DNA of 64,000 nt from Cubamyces lactineus (taxonomy: Eukaryota > Basidiomycota > Agaricomycetes > Polyporales > Polyporaceae), in the NCBI GenBank assembly GCA_022376465.1, contig JACDTU010000037.1, positions 19,163-83,162 of the forward strand. Direction: 5' to 3'. Positions 10,722-22,725 of the stretch are shown piece by piece. Position 1 is the first letter of the stretch. Every line of letters begins with the position of its first letter. Position numbers and translations under genes: made by a program. The notes beneath the pieces were generated by a model. That model was not told the origin of the DNA. It searched no databases and worked only from the letters and a program-made list of their open reading frames with translations.

Positions 10722-11748
10722 GGCGGGCGTTGTGGTGGTCGTGGTTCAAGCTTCGGAGCTCAGCCACCCTTTGGTGAGCGCCCCGCTGCCTTTTCGAGTA
10801 CCGTTACAGTCACGATCAGTCATCCTCTCGTGACATGCTGGTCACACTACAGGCGTAGTGCGTACATAGTGAACGCTCACTCAGGCTGAAGGATTTCTTT
10901 CGGCCAGACTGGTCCGGATTCTTTTGCGGCGATCGCGCATAGTAGATGGTTGAGTGTCTTTCATCTGTCACGGACGAGAAATGGCACCAATGTTCTGAGC
11001 TACGAAGAAGTGGGCCGTGGTTATATTCAGGTACGGACACTTCGGACATTGCATTGAACTTGGCAGATACTTACTGGGGACCTCAATGGCCAGTTGAGGC
11101 CCTGCTCGACTTGCGGATGACGGCACTCGGACCCGCTGTGAATCAATCTTAAAGGCATAGCTCAAGATAGCTCACTTGAGCCTTGTGCAATATGTTGGAT
11201 CACATCATCATGATTTGGAGTTGGGAGATAGACGCTCTCCTCTGCATCTCTCCTTCTGCCTCCGCCTCACCCACAACGACCTATTCGACCTCACTCGAAG
11301 GTGGCCATCAGCTCGAGCTTTGGGTGTACAGAGCTATCTGTCACTGAAGCATGTCAAGGTCTGCGTTCTTATCGCAGGCACAGCGAGGTGTTGGCGTGCG
11401 GGGCGCCGCAATGCGGGGAATATGGGTTCCGGCATGCACCATATGCACCCTCGTTCCTCTTCCAGAACGCTGCGGGCATCGAGGCGCCTCCAAGCGGCCG
11501 TTCGACGATGGCCCTTGGGCATCTCGGCAGCGTAGAAGCCCATGATGCGCCGAGGAGAAGATATTTCGTTGAGCTTCCGGTGCTTAGCGATCTCTGACAA
11601 ACTGCCCCATTCCGGCCCAGCCTTCCGGCGTCCGACGCACGAGCGATACGGTTTATGCGGACGCAAAGACCGAGCAAAAGGAGGCAAAAGGTCGGAAAAG
11701 CACGTTTGTCGCAGAGACGGCCTCGATCCGCACCCGTTGTGAGCTGCA

Positions 11749-11770
11749 GCGGGGGCGGGGCGGGGTCCGG
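11749..11770 (+). promoter_or_regulatory. GCGGGG cluster, possible Cre1/Mig1 carbon-repression sites
   Basis: Two overlapping GCGGGG motifs (match to SYGGRG, the fungal CreA/Mig1 consensus) and an adjacent CCGGGG about 400 bp upstream of the hexose transporter. Binding is inference from motif and neighbour only. Confidence 0.35.
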
Positions 11771-11991
11771 GGATCCCAGGTGCGACGGCGGGGCGCGACG
11801 AGACCCGGCGGAAGATACCCATATATGGCAAGAGGGGCGGGACAACGATTCTGGCCGGCGACAGTTTTGGAAGGAGCGTCGGGCGATTGGCCGACTCCAC
11901 CCGCCGCGAGCCGCGAGCCGCTGGGCGAGCGCGAGAAATTTGCTGGATAAACAAGCGCGGCCGGTGATGTCATCCGACCGGACGGAGGACG

Positions 11992-11997
11992 TATAAG
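11992..11997 (+). promoter_or_regulatory. TATA-like box of the hexose transporter
   Basis: TATAAG 168 bp upstream of the transporter ATG, followed by a CT-rich tract. Confidence 0.5.
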
Positions 11998-12159
11998 AAC
12001 ATGCCGCTCTGCTTCCGCCGCAATTTCGTTTCTATCCACTCCTCCCTCTTTCTCTCCTCGATCGAGGACTAGGTCTTTGCCACTCGGAACGACTTGCACG
12101 ACTTGCACGCTACACTCTCGAATACCCCTACGGGCGTCTAGGTCACCTGCCCTACTACT

Positions 12160-14369
12160 ATGGCTCTGTTCTATGTGTGCGTACTTCTCGTCCGGTCGTT
12201 AGTGTTCGTCTGGACTCATAGCGTCGCAGGAATGGTCTGCCCATTGGGTGGATATCCATCATGTTGGCCGTCCTGGCCTCCATGGGTGGATTCATCTTCG
12301 GTGTACGTTCTCTCAAACTTCTCTCCGTCGAGCTGAACTCATCGACTTGCATAGTATGATACCGGTCAAATATCAGATATCCTCCTCATGCCAGACTTCC
12401 TTCTCCGCTTTGCTACATGTCAAACTCCCGGCGATGCCGGCTCATGTAGCTTCTCCACTGTGCGGGAAGGTCTCATAGTCTCTCTGCTCTCCATCGGCAC
12501 CCTCGTCGGCGCCCTCATCGGTGCACCGTGAGTAATCTAACCAGCCCTTCCTGATGCCTCGTCTGACCATTACTCTAGTACGGCTGATCTCCTCGGCCGT
12601 CGGTATGCCATGACTGTTGAATGTGTAGTCTTCATGGTCGGTGTGATCATCCAGATCACCTCCTTCCACTCATGGGTGCAATTCGCCATTGGCCGTCTTG
12701 TGAGCGGGCTCGGTGTCGGCTCGCTCAGCGCTGCGGTTCCAATGTACCAGGCCGAAACTGCACCACCCCAGATCCGTGGCACCCTCACTGCGACCTATCA
12801 GTACGTATACCTATCTGCCAAATTTACGTCATGCAGTGCTCATGCAAACACTCGATTAGGCTCTTCATCACTTTTGGTATCCTTGTTGCCTGTATGTAAC
12901 ATCCCTAACGCGCCCATACGTCCTCCTGACCATTCCTCCCTAGATTGCATCTCTATTGGAGCGCGCTCCATTGACGGCTCCGGGTCATGGCGCACCGTGG
13001 TTGGTATTGGTTTGCTCTGGCCGCTTATCCTCGGCATCGGCATCCTCTTCATGCCCGAGAGTCCTCGGTAGGTTCTCATGCCCATGTGCTTTCTCGCAGC
13101 TCCCTGACATCGGCACAGTTGGCTCACTGCACACGGTCGCTTCCCCGAGGCGCGTCGCGCTATCGCGGCTACTCGTGGTATCCCCGAGTCGGAGGCAGAC
13201 GATCACTTCTTCGTCCACCGCGAGGTATGTCCGGTTATCGGATCATAAGAGGACGAGCAGCGCTCACTCAATGCCATTACAGCTCGAGGAGATGAAGTCT
13301 GCCATTGAGTTCGAGAGTAAAGTCAAGGCCGGATGGCTCGATTGTTTCAAGCCCCAGCGCATGCAGCTCTACCGGACCTTGCTTGGCATGACATTGCAGA
13401 TGTTCCAACAGCTGACCGGCGCCAACTACTTCTTCTACGTAAGTGCAAATGTGTAACGCCCGTCCGGAGCTTGGGTGCTGACACAGGGGACAGTATGGAG
13501 CTACGGTCTTTACCGCCGTGGGCATCCAGGATTCCTTCGTGACCCAGATCATTCTCGGTGCCGTCAACTTCGGCTGCACCTTCGGCGGCATGTATGTCAT
13601 GGAACGGGTACGTATGTAGCGCACCTGGACTGAGTTTCGTTATTGACGCCTGTGAACAGTTCGGCCGTCGCTTCCCCCTCATCATCGGCGGCGTCTGGCA
13701 ATCTATCTGGCTGTTCGTCTTCGCGGCGGCTGGTACTGCAAAGGATCCCAGGGAGAACAAGGGCATCGGCGAGCGTATGTATCTATCCTTCGTATGTCTC
13801 CTATCCAACTAACGTCGTGGAAAAGTCATGATTGTTAGCGCCTGCCTATTCATCCTCGGATACGCCATGACCTGGGCTCCGTAAGTCCGATTCTCACCAA
13901 ATCCGTGCACAACCTCTCACGCTGATCCAAATACAGCGGTGTCTGGATCCTCATCGGCGAGACCTTCCCGACGCGCACCCGTGCCCGTCAGGCCTCGCTC
14001 TCGACCGCGAGCAACTGGCTGTGGAACTTCCTCCTCGCGTTCTTCACGCCGTTCATCACGCGCGCGATCGACTACCGATACGGGTTCGTATTCGCGGCGT
14101 GCAACCTCACGGGCGCGGTGATCGTGTATTTCTTCCTGTACGAGTCCTCGGACCTCTCGCTCGAGAGCGTCGACATGATGTACTGCGACCCGACCTGCAA
14201 GCCGTGGACATCGCGCACGTGGGCGCCCGCAGGGTTTAGCTCCCGCCAGGACCTCGTCGAGCAGGCGCGCGCGGCGGAGATGCACAAGCCGCTCGAGGCG
14301 GGCGCCGGCGAGGAGACGCGATACGAGAAGGCGGGTGGTCCCCCGGAGGCTGCTGGCAAGGCGGCGTGA
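12160..14369 (+). CDS. MFS hexose (monosaccharide) transporter
   Basis: Twelve exons: 12160-12176, 12230-12302, 12355-12527, 12579-12800, 12860-12891, 12944-13067, 13119-13224, 13283-13438, 13494-13607, 13660-13774, 13826-13880, 13937-14369. They join to 1,620 nt, 539 aa, with all phases closing. Sugar-porter hallmarks in order: TM1 with GGFIFGYDTGQISD; LLGRR in the first cytoplasmic loop; IGRLVSGLGVGSLSAAVPMY with ETAPPQIRG (sugar transporter signature 2); PESPRW at the central loop; QQLTGANYFFYYG (substrate-binding QQxTGxN); and GETFPTRTRARQASL with SNWLWNF in the C half. Expected in the plasma membrane as a proton- or facilitator-type uptake carrier. The C-tail is Ala/Glu-rich and cytoplasmic. 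Upstream GCGGGG motifs suggest glucose repression. Confidence 0.95.
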
Positions 14370-16020
14370 TGTTGGGGCTGAAGGATGGATGAAGTTCAAG
14401 TAGCCAAAGGCGGGAACATTGCAGATGTTTCCTGGGCCTGTTTGTTTCACGTTTTCTTTTGCTTGATGTGCTGCTGTTGCTGCTCACGCCGTGGCTCCTT
14501 TTCCTGATGCTTAACGATGGAGGCGGAAGGCCTTTACGATGACGACATGTGTAGGATAGCCTTACTCGTATCGAGAGGCGTAACGATGAGGTTGAACCCT
14601 CTAGCTAGCTAGCTTATATCTACTGTAATGCACCTAATCGATGTGCTTCTTCGCATACTTCAGATTTGCTGCGTTGTTTCATCTGTCTTAAGGCTCGGAC
14701 AGACCGGGAGGATGGTACGTTAGCTTGAAGTGCTCGTGGCGCGCTGACTGATATTGTGGGGAGTAGATGGTACTCGTTCTAGACCAGCAGGCTCTGTTTC
14801 CCGCGCACCTTCATTGCGCTGACCTTAAGCGATCATAGTTAACCGTGCGCCAGGTTGGGGGGATCTCGGTTCAACGAAGTGCGAGGACTCCGTCCTCACG
14901 CTACAACGCAGCGTCCCATCACCGGTGTGCACGTCATCATTCCCATCTCCCAAAAACCGGGGGACCGAGAAGGCCCATCCACTTACCGAAGTTCAAACGG
15001 GATGGTCTCGTTCGCACGAGGGTACTCAGAGAGAGCGACCACTCAGTCGTAGTCCATGTATGGCCAAGATCATTCCCCCCGCTAATCGCGTCTCGTATTT
15101 GTTAGATATATCAGTTCCAAGCGCGATCACAGACAATAGACATAGCGCGTTGATCTCGTGTAGCTTTGACTCGAACTTGAAGGAGGCTGCGCTTCGTTGA
15201 TGATTGGAGCCCTCCCGCTGACGCTGAGGCTGCCATTCCGAGTATAGCATCCCCAAAAATCACAAGTCCAATGCGTTCGGACATAGAGCTACAAGAGGAT
15301 GAGGCTCCAGCAGTCAGAATCGTCAACAAAGTTGGTGAAGCCGCGGCGTGAACTTCAAGTTACGGAGAGAGCCTGAGGAGGCTGGTGCGGCTGCTCGGTG
15401 GCAGTGCATTGGCCCTAACCCTATTCACTCAGTCCTTTCGACGGTGGAGAGGTGAAACTCGTTCGGTCTGTGCAGATAAATCGGCAGAGCATACAGGAGA
15501 TATACAGCTCACTGTCACTGAATGCGCAATAGATAAATCTATACAAGCTATTGAGACCAGAGAGCGCCTCTGCAAGCCATGGCTTTGAGCGCTTGGATTG
15601 GTGAGCGCCCGTTGCCGACGCGCGGCATGTTCCCAACTGCCAAATCCGGGCGCATATGCATTGAACATCTCAACCGCGAACCACCATCGTCCTTTGTCGC
15701 AGCTCTCCACCAATTGTCCTACAATTGAGTAGGTGGCTTGGTCAAGCACATACCATTGCTGCACACGTATTTTGGCTGCCACAATAACCTGATCACACAC
15801 CGCTAGCTTGGACCCAGCACTATATATCAGGCCTCCCTGCTTCGACTCTAGGTATGTCTCCTTTCCTCCCTTCTCACGATGGCTATTCCTCACTGCAATA
15901 TCACACCCATCGCTCGTGCGCAATCTTCTGTCCGCCATCGACACACCCACGACGGATTCATCTCTATAGGTGCACACCTCGCAACACTCAAACAGTTTCG
16001 AGTCGCAGCTGTAGCAGACA
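14370..16020. other. No gene seen
   Basis: Between the transporter stop and the FunK1 start. The beginning is the transporter 3' UTR. A TATATAT box at 15821 is a plausible promoter for the FunK1 gene. A 240-codon minus frame across 15429-16151 runs antisense into the kinase and shows no domain. Confidence 0.5.
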
Positions 16021-18497
16021 TGGCACACAAAGCTGTTAGAGTTGACATGTCCGAGTTCTCCGACATGTTTTTTCCTCTTCCGACCGGTGTCTCTGCCGAC
16101 GACCATCCCGTGTGGCCAGAGAATGTCTTTGATGAGCTTAAAGAGGGCCATGCGTTGGTGGAGAAGGAAATCCAGGAACGCTTTGTATGTACCTCAAATT
16201 GCCTGTTAGCCACCCACTCACATTGCCACTCATATTGCCTCCAGCTTCGCGTGCTCGACAGCAACGACATCGTTCCCAACCACAAAGTGTCTGCTTCATC
16301 CGAAAAGCCCGACGTAGATGACATGGGCAAGTTCAAGCAGAAGGTTGATGCTGCAATCTTCAAGACGGATCTGGTACCGAGTGATGGTCGTCCTCACTGG
16401 GGAGACCAGCTAGTTCCAATAGAATTCAAACGTCATGAGACGAACCAAGACCCCTTCGACGACAGCGACGACCTGAAGGTTGACGCAAATGCGAAAACGC
16501 GAAAAGAAGTCCGCGGACAGCTCATCAGCTACGCCGAGATCATCTTCCGTGTCCAGCATCGCATCGCTCTCTTTATGCTCCTCGTCATTGGATGGAACTT
16601 TCGCTTCCTGCGCTGGGATCGCTCGGGCACGATTGTCACCCGAGCGATCGACTACGTGGCCAATCCACACATCCTTTGCGAAGCCCTATGGCGCATGTCC
16701 CTCCAATCGGACGAGCAGCTTGGGGTCGACCCTAGCGCCACTCGTCTTTCCTTTGAAGACGATGATTACAAGCTCATGGACATACTCGCTGGCGATTCAA
16801 AGAATGATCTGAAGGATGAGGAACGCAAGCTCAGCCCAAGCGAACTCCACACAAATCCACCGACCTTCGCCTACATGCGCAAGCTGTTCTCGAAGTCCCT
16901 CGACCCCAAGTGGACCCGATACAGAGTAGAGGTGCCGGATGGCGACACAACGCGTACATTTCTCATCGGAGGGCCTACGTTTTACGCTCGCGGAATGGCT
17001 GGACGCGGGACGAAGGGATTCGTTGCATGGGACTGCAAGACGGGGAGGTTCGTGTGGCTGAAGGATGCTTGGCGTCTCGACTACGAGCGCATGGACCGAG
17101 AGGGAGATATCTTGAAGCAACTGAACGACTGCAAAGTGGCAAACGTTCCGACGCTCTGCTGCCATGGTGACATCCAGGGCCAGAAAACGCAGACACCCGA
17201 CGTTTGGGAAGCACAACACCCGATCGCGCCTCCCACTTCAATCTCGCCTCTCCCTGCGATCCCTGAATCTGCCCCTACCAACATCTACGCCACTTCCTCC
17301 AATACCCTAGTAGCACATCCGAGTTCGCCAACAGCATCTCGGAAACGATCTTGCCCAGAGAACGACGACAATCCTCCTGAGAACAGAGAAGAATGCCCCC
17401 TCCGCTGTCACGCACATTACAGGATTGTTGTCGAAGAAGTTTGCTATCCGTTGGCCAAGTTCACCTCTGGAGAGCAGCTCATCACAATTATCTTATCTTG
17501 CCTTCTTGGTGTGTTAGCATCTCGCTTATTGCGAATGTCGCTGACCTGCTATGCAGCCCATAAGGACGCATATGTGAAGGGGAAGATCATACATCGCGAT
17601 GTGAGCAGCGGTAACATCCTGATACTACCTCAAGTAATCCACTTGAAGAGTACGGACACCCACCATGTGGTATGGACGGGCATTTTGGCGGACTGGGAGT
17701 TGTCAAAACCGGTTGGTACCACTGAGCCTTTCATGCGCCCTCGTCAGCCACCGAGGACGGTAGGTTTCTTGGTATTTTCATTCAGTTGTCGAAGTACTGA
17801 TTCCTGATCGTAGGGGACGTGGCAGTTTCTCTCGGTCGGCATGCTTTCAAGCCATCCAAAGGCCGTAGAGATACAAGACGACCTCGAGTCTTTTGTCCAC
17901 GTCGTCCTCTATCATGCAGTCCGATACCTCCGTTCCAATTGCGAAAACATCGGAGAGTTCATAGAGAGCTATTTTGACGCTTACACTCTCCAGAATGGCG
18001 TGTACACGTGTGGGGTCAACAAACTGCTTACCATGAAGTTGAACGGGTACTTGCAGATCAAAGACAAAGTTCGCCTCGAGTTCGGCTCCCCTATGGACTC
18101 TATCTTCGGCCAGCTCCTTCCCATATTCAAGGCTTACTACGCGGTCCAGAGCTACTTGGATGAACTGCGCGAGGAAGCCAACGCCACCGCTTCTGCTGCT
18201 GTTCATCCGCCAACGCAATCTACGTCATCCTCTACCGATACCGCGCTTCGCAATGCGCTCGACGACGACGTGTTTGGCGCTATCTCCGAGGTAGAACTGC
18301 TGCGTTCGACCAGCAACGCTCCCGGCATCCATAAGCCAACCCCTGACGAGGAATTGGACGCTGCCCTTCTCGACACCCATGATCACATGATACACGTGAT
18401 GAGGCTTGTGAAACAGCGTCTCGACTGGGGTCAGGATCACGTCGGGGATCAAGTTTCCAGGCTTTATATTCCAGTCGTGGTCACCACGGATTGTTAA
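16021..18497 (+). pseudogene. FunK1 protein kinase, copy 1 (5' part, split by insertions)
   Basis: FunK1 is a fungal-expanded, divergent protein kinase family. Visible: N-terminal FunK1 region with FRVQHRIALFMLLVIGWNFRFLRWDRSG; FYARGMAGRGTKGFVAWD; LKDAWRLDYERMDREGDIL (kinase N-lobe); the catalytic loop IIHRDVSSGNILIL; a GILADWELSK motif where most kinases have DFG; and GTWQFLSVGML after the last intron. In-frame introns lie near 16183-16240, 17496-17545 and 17761-17812. The frame then reads RLYIP and runs into foreign sequence at 18473 (extra residues VVVTTDC, stop 18497). The missing C-terminus resumes 10 kb away at 28511. Upstream ATGs at 15854 and 15879 are alternatives to 16021. It may still yield a truncated kinase, since all catalytic motifs precede the break. 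Confidence 0.85.
18465..18472 (+). repeat. Left target duplication TATATTCC of the palindromic element
   Basis: TATATTCC here and again at 22171-22178; the interrupted kinase needs only one copy. The eighth base could also be the first base of the element, so the duplication is 7 or 8 bp. Confidence 0.85.
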
Positions 18498-18689
18498 CAA
18501 CTGCCCACGTAGGTGGGGAAATTCTCGTGGAAGACCTGCCAACTCGATATACAAATACAAATGGCCCACCTCATTGAGAATCAATGACACTATGGATTTT
18601 CAATGGGAGTGGGGCTTTTGTAGTAGTGTATTAACAATTGTGCCACATTTGTAAATGAGATGCATGAATAATGCCCCCACGTATGATAC

Positions 18690-19130
18690 ACAATAGCTGG
18701 ATCGTACATGGACGTGGGTGGTTTGTATATCCCTGCAATACACAATCCACCCACGTCCAATGTATAATAGCTGAATTGTAGATGGACGTGGGTGATTTGT
18801 AGATGCCTCTGATATACAATCTGCCCACATCTGATGTACAAAAGCTGGATTGTAGATGGACGTGGGCAGTTTGTAGATGTCAATAGCTGGATTGTAGATG
18901 GACGTGGGTGCTTTGTACATGCCTCTGATATACAATCTGCCCACGTCTGATATACAATAGCTGGATCGTACATGGACGTGGGCGGTTTGTATATCCCTGT
19001 GATACACAATCCACCCACGTCCAATGTACAATAGCTGAATTGTAGATGGACGTGGGTGATTTGTAGATGCCTCTGATATACAATCTGCCCACATTTAGCT
19101 GGATTGTATATGGACGTGGCCACTTTGTAG
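18690..19130. repeat. Subterminal GGACGTGGG repeat cluster (left arm)
   Basis: About twelve copies of a TGGACGTGGG/CCCACGTCCA motif in alternating orientation, each joined to TTTGTAGATG or CAATAGCTGGATTGTA units at roughly 35-45 bp spacing. The mirror cluster lies at about 21512-21952. The pattern resembles transposase-binding subterminal repeats. The long frames across it (177, 164 and 108 codons) are by-products of the repeats. Confidence 0.75.
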
Positions 19131-19149
19131 ATGCCACTTTTGTATTACA

Positions 19150-19345
19150 ACTACTATCTGGGCACTTTCTAGCACTTTTTGGGCTCCTATTTGGGCGCTT
19201 CTTCAACGCTTTTGGGCGCTTTTTTGGCTGTTATCTGGGCGCTTTTTTGGCTGTTATCTGGGCGCTTTTTGGGTTGTTATCTGGGCGCTTTTTGGGTTCC
19301 TATTTGGGCGCTTTTTGGGCGCTTTTTTGCGTCCAAATAGGGCAG
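19150..19345. repeat. Imperfect tandem repeat of TTTGGGCGCTTTT units (left arm)
   Basis: Short units of the form TTTTTGGGCGC/TGTTATCTGGGCGC repeat about ten times; mirrored at about 21297-21492 in the right arm. Confidence 0.7.
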
Positions 19346-20394
19346 GCATATTCAACACCTTCCTGCCCTCCTCTTCTGGGGCCCTATTAGGGCACCCTGT
19401 TGGGCCAAAAATATACATAGCATGTATGTATATGCCATAGTACATCTCTGTGTGCATAGTGATGCAATAGTGCAGGGAAAATAACCAAAAAATGCGACCC
19501 TAGGCCAAGGGCCACCAGGAGGGGACCACTGCAGGGTGGCTGGCCTGGCTTCCTCTGGTCCAATTTCTGTGAGTAATATATCATTGGAGAGGTGCTTGAA
19601 AGGGCTTTTCAACGCATATTTTTGCAGGAGGAACCATGCAAAATTGGTAGAAATATGGATCATCGCATTTTCGCCAAAAATGGCCATTTTGTTTCCTTGA
19701 TTGCTCAGCACACAGGTGTCCCCTCATGTTTCCCTTGGTACCGTTCAATTCGCGTTTTCAAGGGCTTTCTAACAGTAGTACATACATGGCATTCTGACCA
19801 CATGCATTGACATCCTTCTCCTGCCCCTCCCTCACTTTACCACCTCATAGCTCCTGCAGTTCTTTGTCTTTCTCTGTGAAGTCTTTTGATATCTGTAGTA
19901 TACATACAGAACTATGTATTTATTGCTTTTTACGCCCTAATATGGCCTATCCCCAATGGAATCCATCTAGGTGCATTTTCGCACTTTTCAGATTCTCCCC
20001 TCCATATCTCTGCACCCAGAGCAGCTATTGCCTTTGTTCTTTTCGCATTTTGTGCCTGGACATTGCTACTACATGTCTGTAGAAGCTCATTTTTATCGAA
20101 TGCAGCGATCAGAATTGAGCTCCTTATCAGCTGTGGCAGGCAGATCCTGTTTTGGCTTACATTCAGGGCATTATTTTCTGATCAGATAGCACATTCATAT
20201 TCTACTCGTCTATAGCTACCTGTAACAACAAGAATCATGGGATTTGGAGGAGTGGTTGCAGAGATATGGCCCAGAGGCACCAAATGCTGCCTGTTCAGCA
20301 ATGCACTGCATGCATTTCCGGAGCAGTGCAACTGCACACACTGCAACTTTGGGTGTCCAGGAGGTCCATTCACTGTAGCTCACTCAATTCTTCA

Positions 20395-22165
20395 CCAAAT
20401 CCCATGATTCTTGTTGTTACAGGTAGCTATAGACGAGTAGAATATGAATGTGCTATCTGATCAGAAAATAATGCCCTGAATGTAAGCCAAAACAGGATCT
20501 GCCTGCCACAGCTGATAAGGAGCTCAATTCTGATCGCTGCATTCGATAAAAATGAGCTTCTACAGACATGTAGTAGCAATGTCCAGGCACAAAATGCGAA
20601 AAGAACAAAGGCAATAGCTGCTCTGGGTGCAGAGATATGGAGGGGAGAATCTGAAAAGTGCGAAAATGCACCTAGATGGATTCCATTGGGGATAGGCCAT
20701 ATTAGGGCGTAAAAAGCAATAAATACATAGTTCTGTATGTATACTACAGATATCAAAAGACTTCACAGAGAAAGACAAAGAACTGCAGGAGCTATGAGGT
20801 GGTAAAGTGAGGGAGGGGCAGGAGAAGGATGTCAATGCATGTGGTCAGAATGCCATGTATGTACTACTGTTAGAAAGCCCTTGAAAACGCGAATTGAACG
20901 GTACCAAGGGAAACATGAGGGGACACCTGTGTGCTGAGCAATCAAGGAAACAAAATGGCCATTTTTGGCGAAAATGCGATGATCCATATTTCTACCAATT
21001 TTGCATGGTTCCTCCTGCAAAAATATGCGTTGAAAAGCCCTTTCAAGCACCTCTCCAATGATATATTACTCACAGAAATTGGACCAGAGGAAGCCAGGCC
21101 AGCCACCCTGCAGTGGTCCCCTCCTGGTGGCCCTTGGCCTAGGGTCGCATTTTTTGGTTATTTTCCCTGCACTATTGCATCACTATGCACACAGAGATGT
21201 ACTATGGCATATACATACATGCTATGTATATTTTTGGCCCAACAGGGTGCCCTAATAGGGCCCCAGAAGAGGAGGGCAGGAAGGTGTTGAATATGCCTGC
21301 CCTATTTGGACGCAAAAAAGCGCCCAAAAAGCGCCCAAATAGGAACCCAAAAAGCGCCCAGATAACAACCCAAAAAGCGCCCAGATAACAGCCAAAAAAG
21401 CGCCCAGATAACAGCCAAAAAAGCGCCCAAAAGCGTTGAAGAAGCGCCCAAATAGGAGCCCAAAAAGTGCTAGAAAGTGCCCAGATAGTAGTTGTAATAC
21501 AAAAGTGGCATCTACAAAGTGGCCACGTCCATATACAATCCAGCTAAATGTGGGCAGATTGTATATCAGAGGCATCTACAAATCACCCACGTCCATCTAC
21601 AATTCAGCTATTGTACATTGGACGTGGGTGGATTGTGTATCACAGGGATATACAAACCGCCCACGTCCATGTACGATCCAGCTATTGTATATCAGACGTG
21701 GGCAGATTGTATATCAGAGGCATGTACAAAGCACCCACGTCCATCTACAATCCAGCTATTGACATCTACAAACTGCCCACGTCCATCTACAATCCAGCTT
21801 TTGTACATCAGATGTGGGCAGATTGTATATCAGAGGCATCTACAAATCACCCACGTCCATCTACAATTCAGCTATTATACATTGGACGTGGGTGGATTGT
21901 GTATTGCAGGGATATACAAACCACCCACGTCCATGTACGATCCAGCTATTGTGTATCATACGTGGGGGCATTATTCATGCATCTCATTTACAAATGTGGC
22001 ACAATTGTTAATACACTACTACAAAAGCCCCACTCCCATTGAAAATCCATAGTGTCATTGATTCTCAATGAGGTGGGCCATTTGTATTTGTATATCGAGT
22101 TGGCAGGTCTTCCACGAGAATTTCCCCACCTACGTGGGCAGTTGTTAACAATCCGTGGTGACCAC
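20395..22165 (-). repeat. Palindrome right arm
   Basis: Mirror of 18477-20247; no internal mismatch seen. Confidence 0.9.
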
Positions 22166-22190
22166 TAGTGTATATTCCTCAGCACCCTGT

Positions 22191-22725
22191 TGTTGAACTT
22201 CCAGGTTATCGGCTGTGCCGGACCGGGAATGTGGACCTTGTGGCTGTGGCGCCTACAACGCACACAACATGGACTTTATTCCTTTTATGGACTGCTCAGT
22301 GTACGTACTGTAGTTGGACATTCTTTCATTCCCTCCATCTTTCCGTTGCGTTCTACACTGCTACGGATCCTTCCAGAGGGTTCTATATCTATGACACCAT
22401 ATGTCGTGATACTCGCACCATTGTCTTACTCATCGTACATAGGGATCACATGCCTCCTTTCTTCGCTTACTCATGGCACTCCTCTCTCAGTATATAAGGA
22501 GGACATTCTTCGCCCCTACTCTTCAGTCGTTCGCTCACAGACTGAAGAGTAAGTTCCTTCATTACCTATGCCTTTATATGCAGTTACTTACCAAGTACTT
22601 GTAGCTCTCTTTGTGTCGCTTACAGGTACTTGTATTATGCAATATAGTTGTTCGCTCACAGACTGAAGACTCTCTTTGTGTCGCTTACAGGTCGCTCCCA
22701 GCCTTTTAGGTTCAGAAGTTCGTCA
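22191..22725 (+). repeat. Copia 5' LTR
   Basis: TG...CA ends; TATATAAGG promoter box at 22491. Contains an internal near-duplication of CTCTTTGTGTCGCTTACAGG and of the GTTCGCTCACAGACTGAAGA stretch. Confidence 0.95.

Larger units (their letters stand above)
10722..12159. other. Intergenic region, divergent promoters
   Basis: Head-to-head space between the PIN gene (-) and the hexose transporter (+). No convincing gene. It holds a GC-rich patch with GCGGGG repeats (11749-11770), a TATA-like box at 11992, and a pyrimidine-rich run (about 12030-12060) typical of strong fungal start regions. A 206-codon minus frame across 11334-11954 has no visible domain and lies over promoter-type sequence. Confidence 0.5.
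18477..20247 (+). repeat. Palindrome left arm
   Basis: 1,771 bp, reverse complement of 20395-22165. Contains the GGACGTGGG subterminal cluster, the GGGCGCTTTTT-type tandem stretch, and AT-rich sequence towards the loop. Confidence 0.9.
18472..22170. mobile_element. Giant palindromic (foldback) DNA element inserted in FunK1
   Basis: Arms 18477-20247 and 20395-22165 (1,771 bp each) are exact reverse complements in every part compared: paired coordinates sum to 40642 from end to end with no indel, and the frames read from the two arms are identical. A 147-bp loop (20248-20394) is unique. The outermost bases CAGTCGTGG and (reversed) CACTAGTGG differ at two positions. Flanked by TATATTCC on both sides. 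No transposase is encoded, so it must be mobilised in trans. An 8-bp duplication and subterminal repeats fit hAT- or KDZ-type DNA transposons; superfamily assignment is inference. Confidence 0.85.

Noticed and set aside
11334..11954. 206-codon minus-strand frame
   Set aside because: Lies in the transporter promoter with its GCGGGG motifs; no domain, and several overlapping frames on both strands.
15429..16151. 240-codon minus-strand frame upstream of FunK1 copy 1
   Set aside because: No domain, overlaps the kinase promoter and first codons, no splice-consistent neighbour.
18590..19206. Open frames of 177, 164 and 108 codons in the left palindrome arm, and their twins in the right arm
   Set aside because: They run across the GGACGTGGG repeat cluster in several frames at once; their repeated peptide patterns come from the repeats, not from a protein.
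18690..19345. CRISPR-like array from regular repeats in the palindrome
   Set aside because: Repeats are short, imperfect and in alternating orientation, and the genome is eukaryotic.
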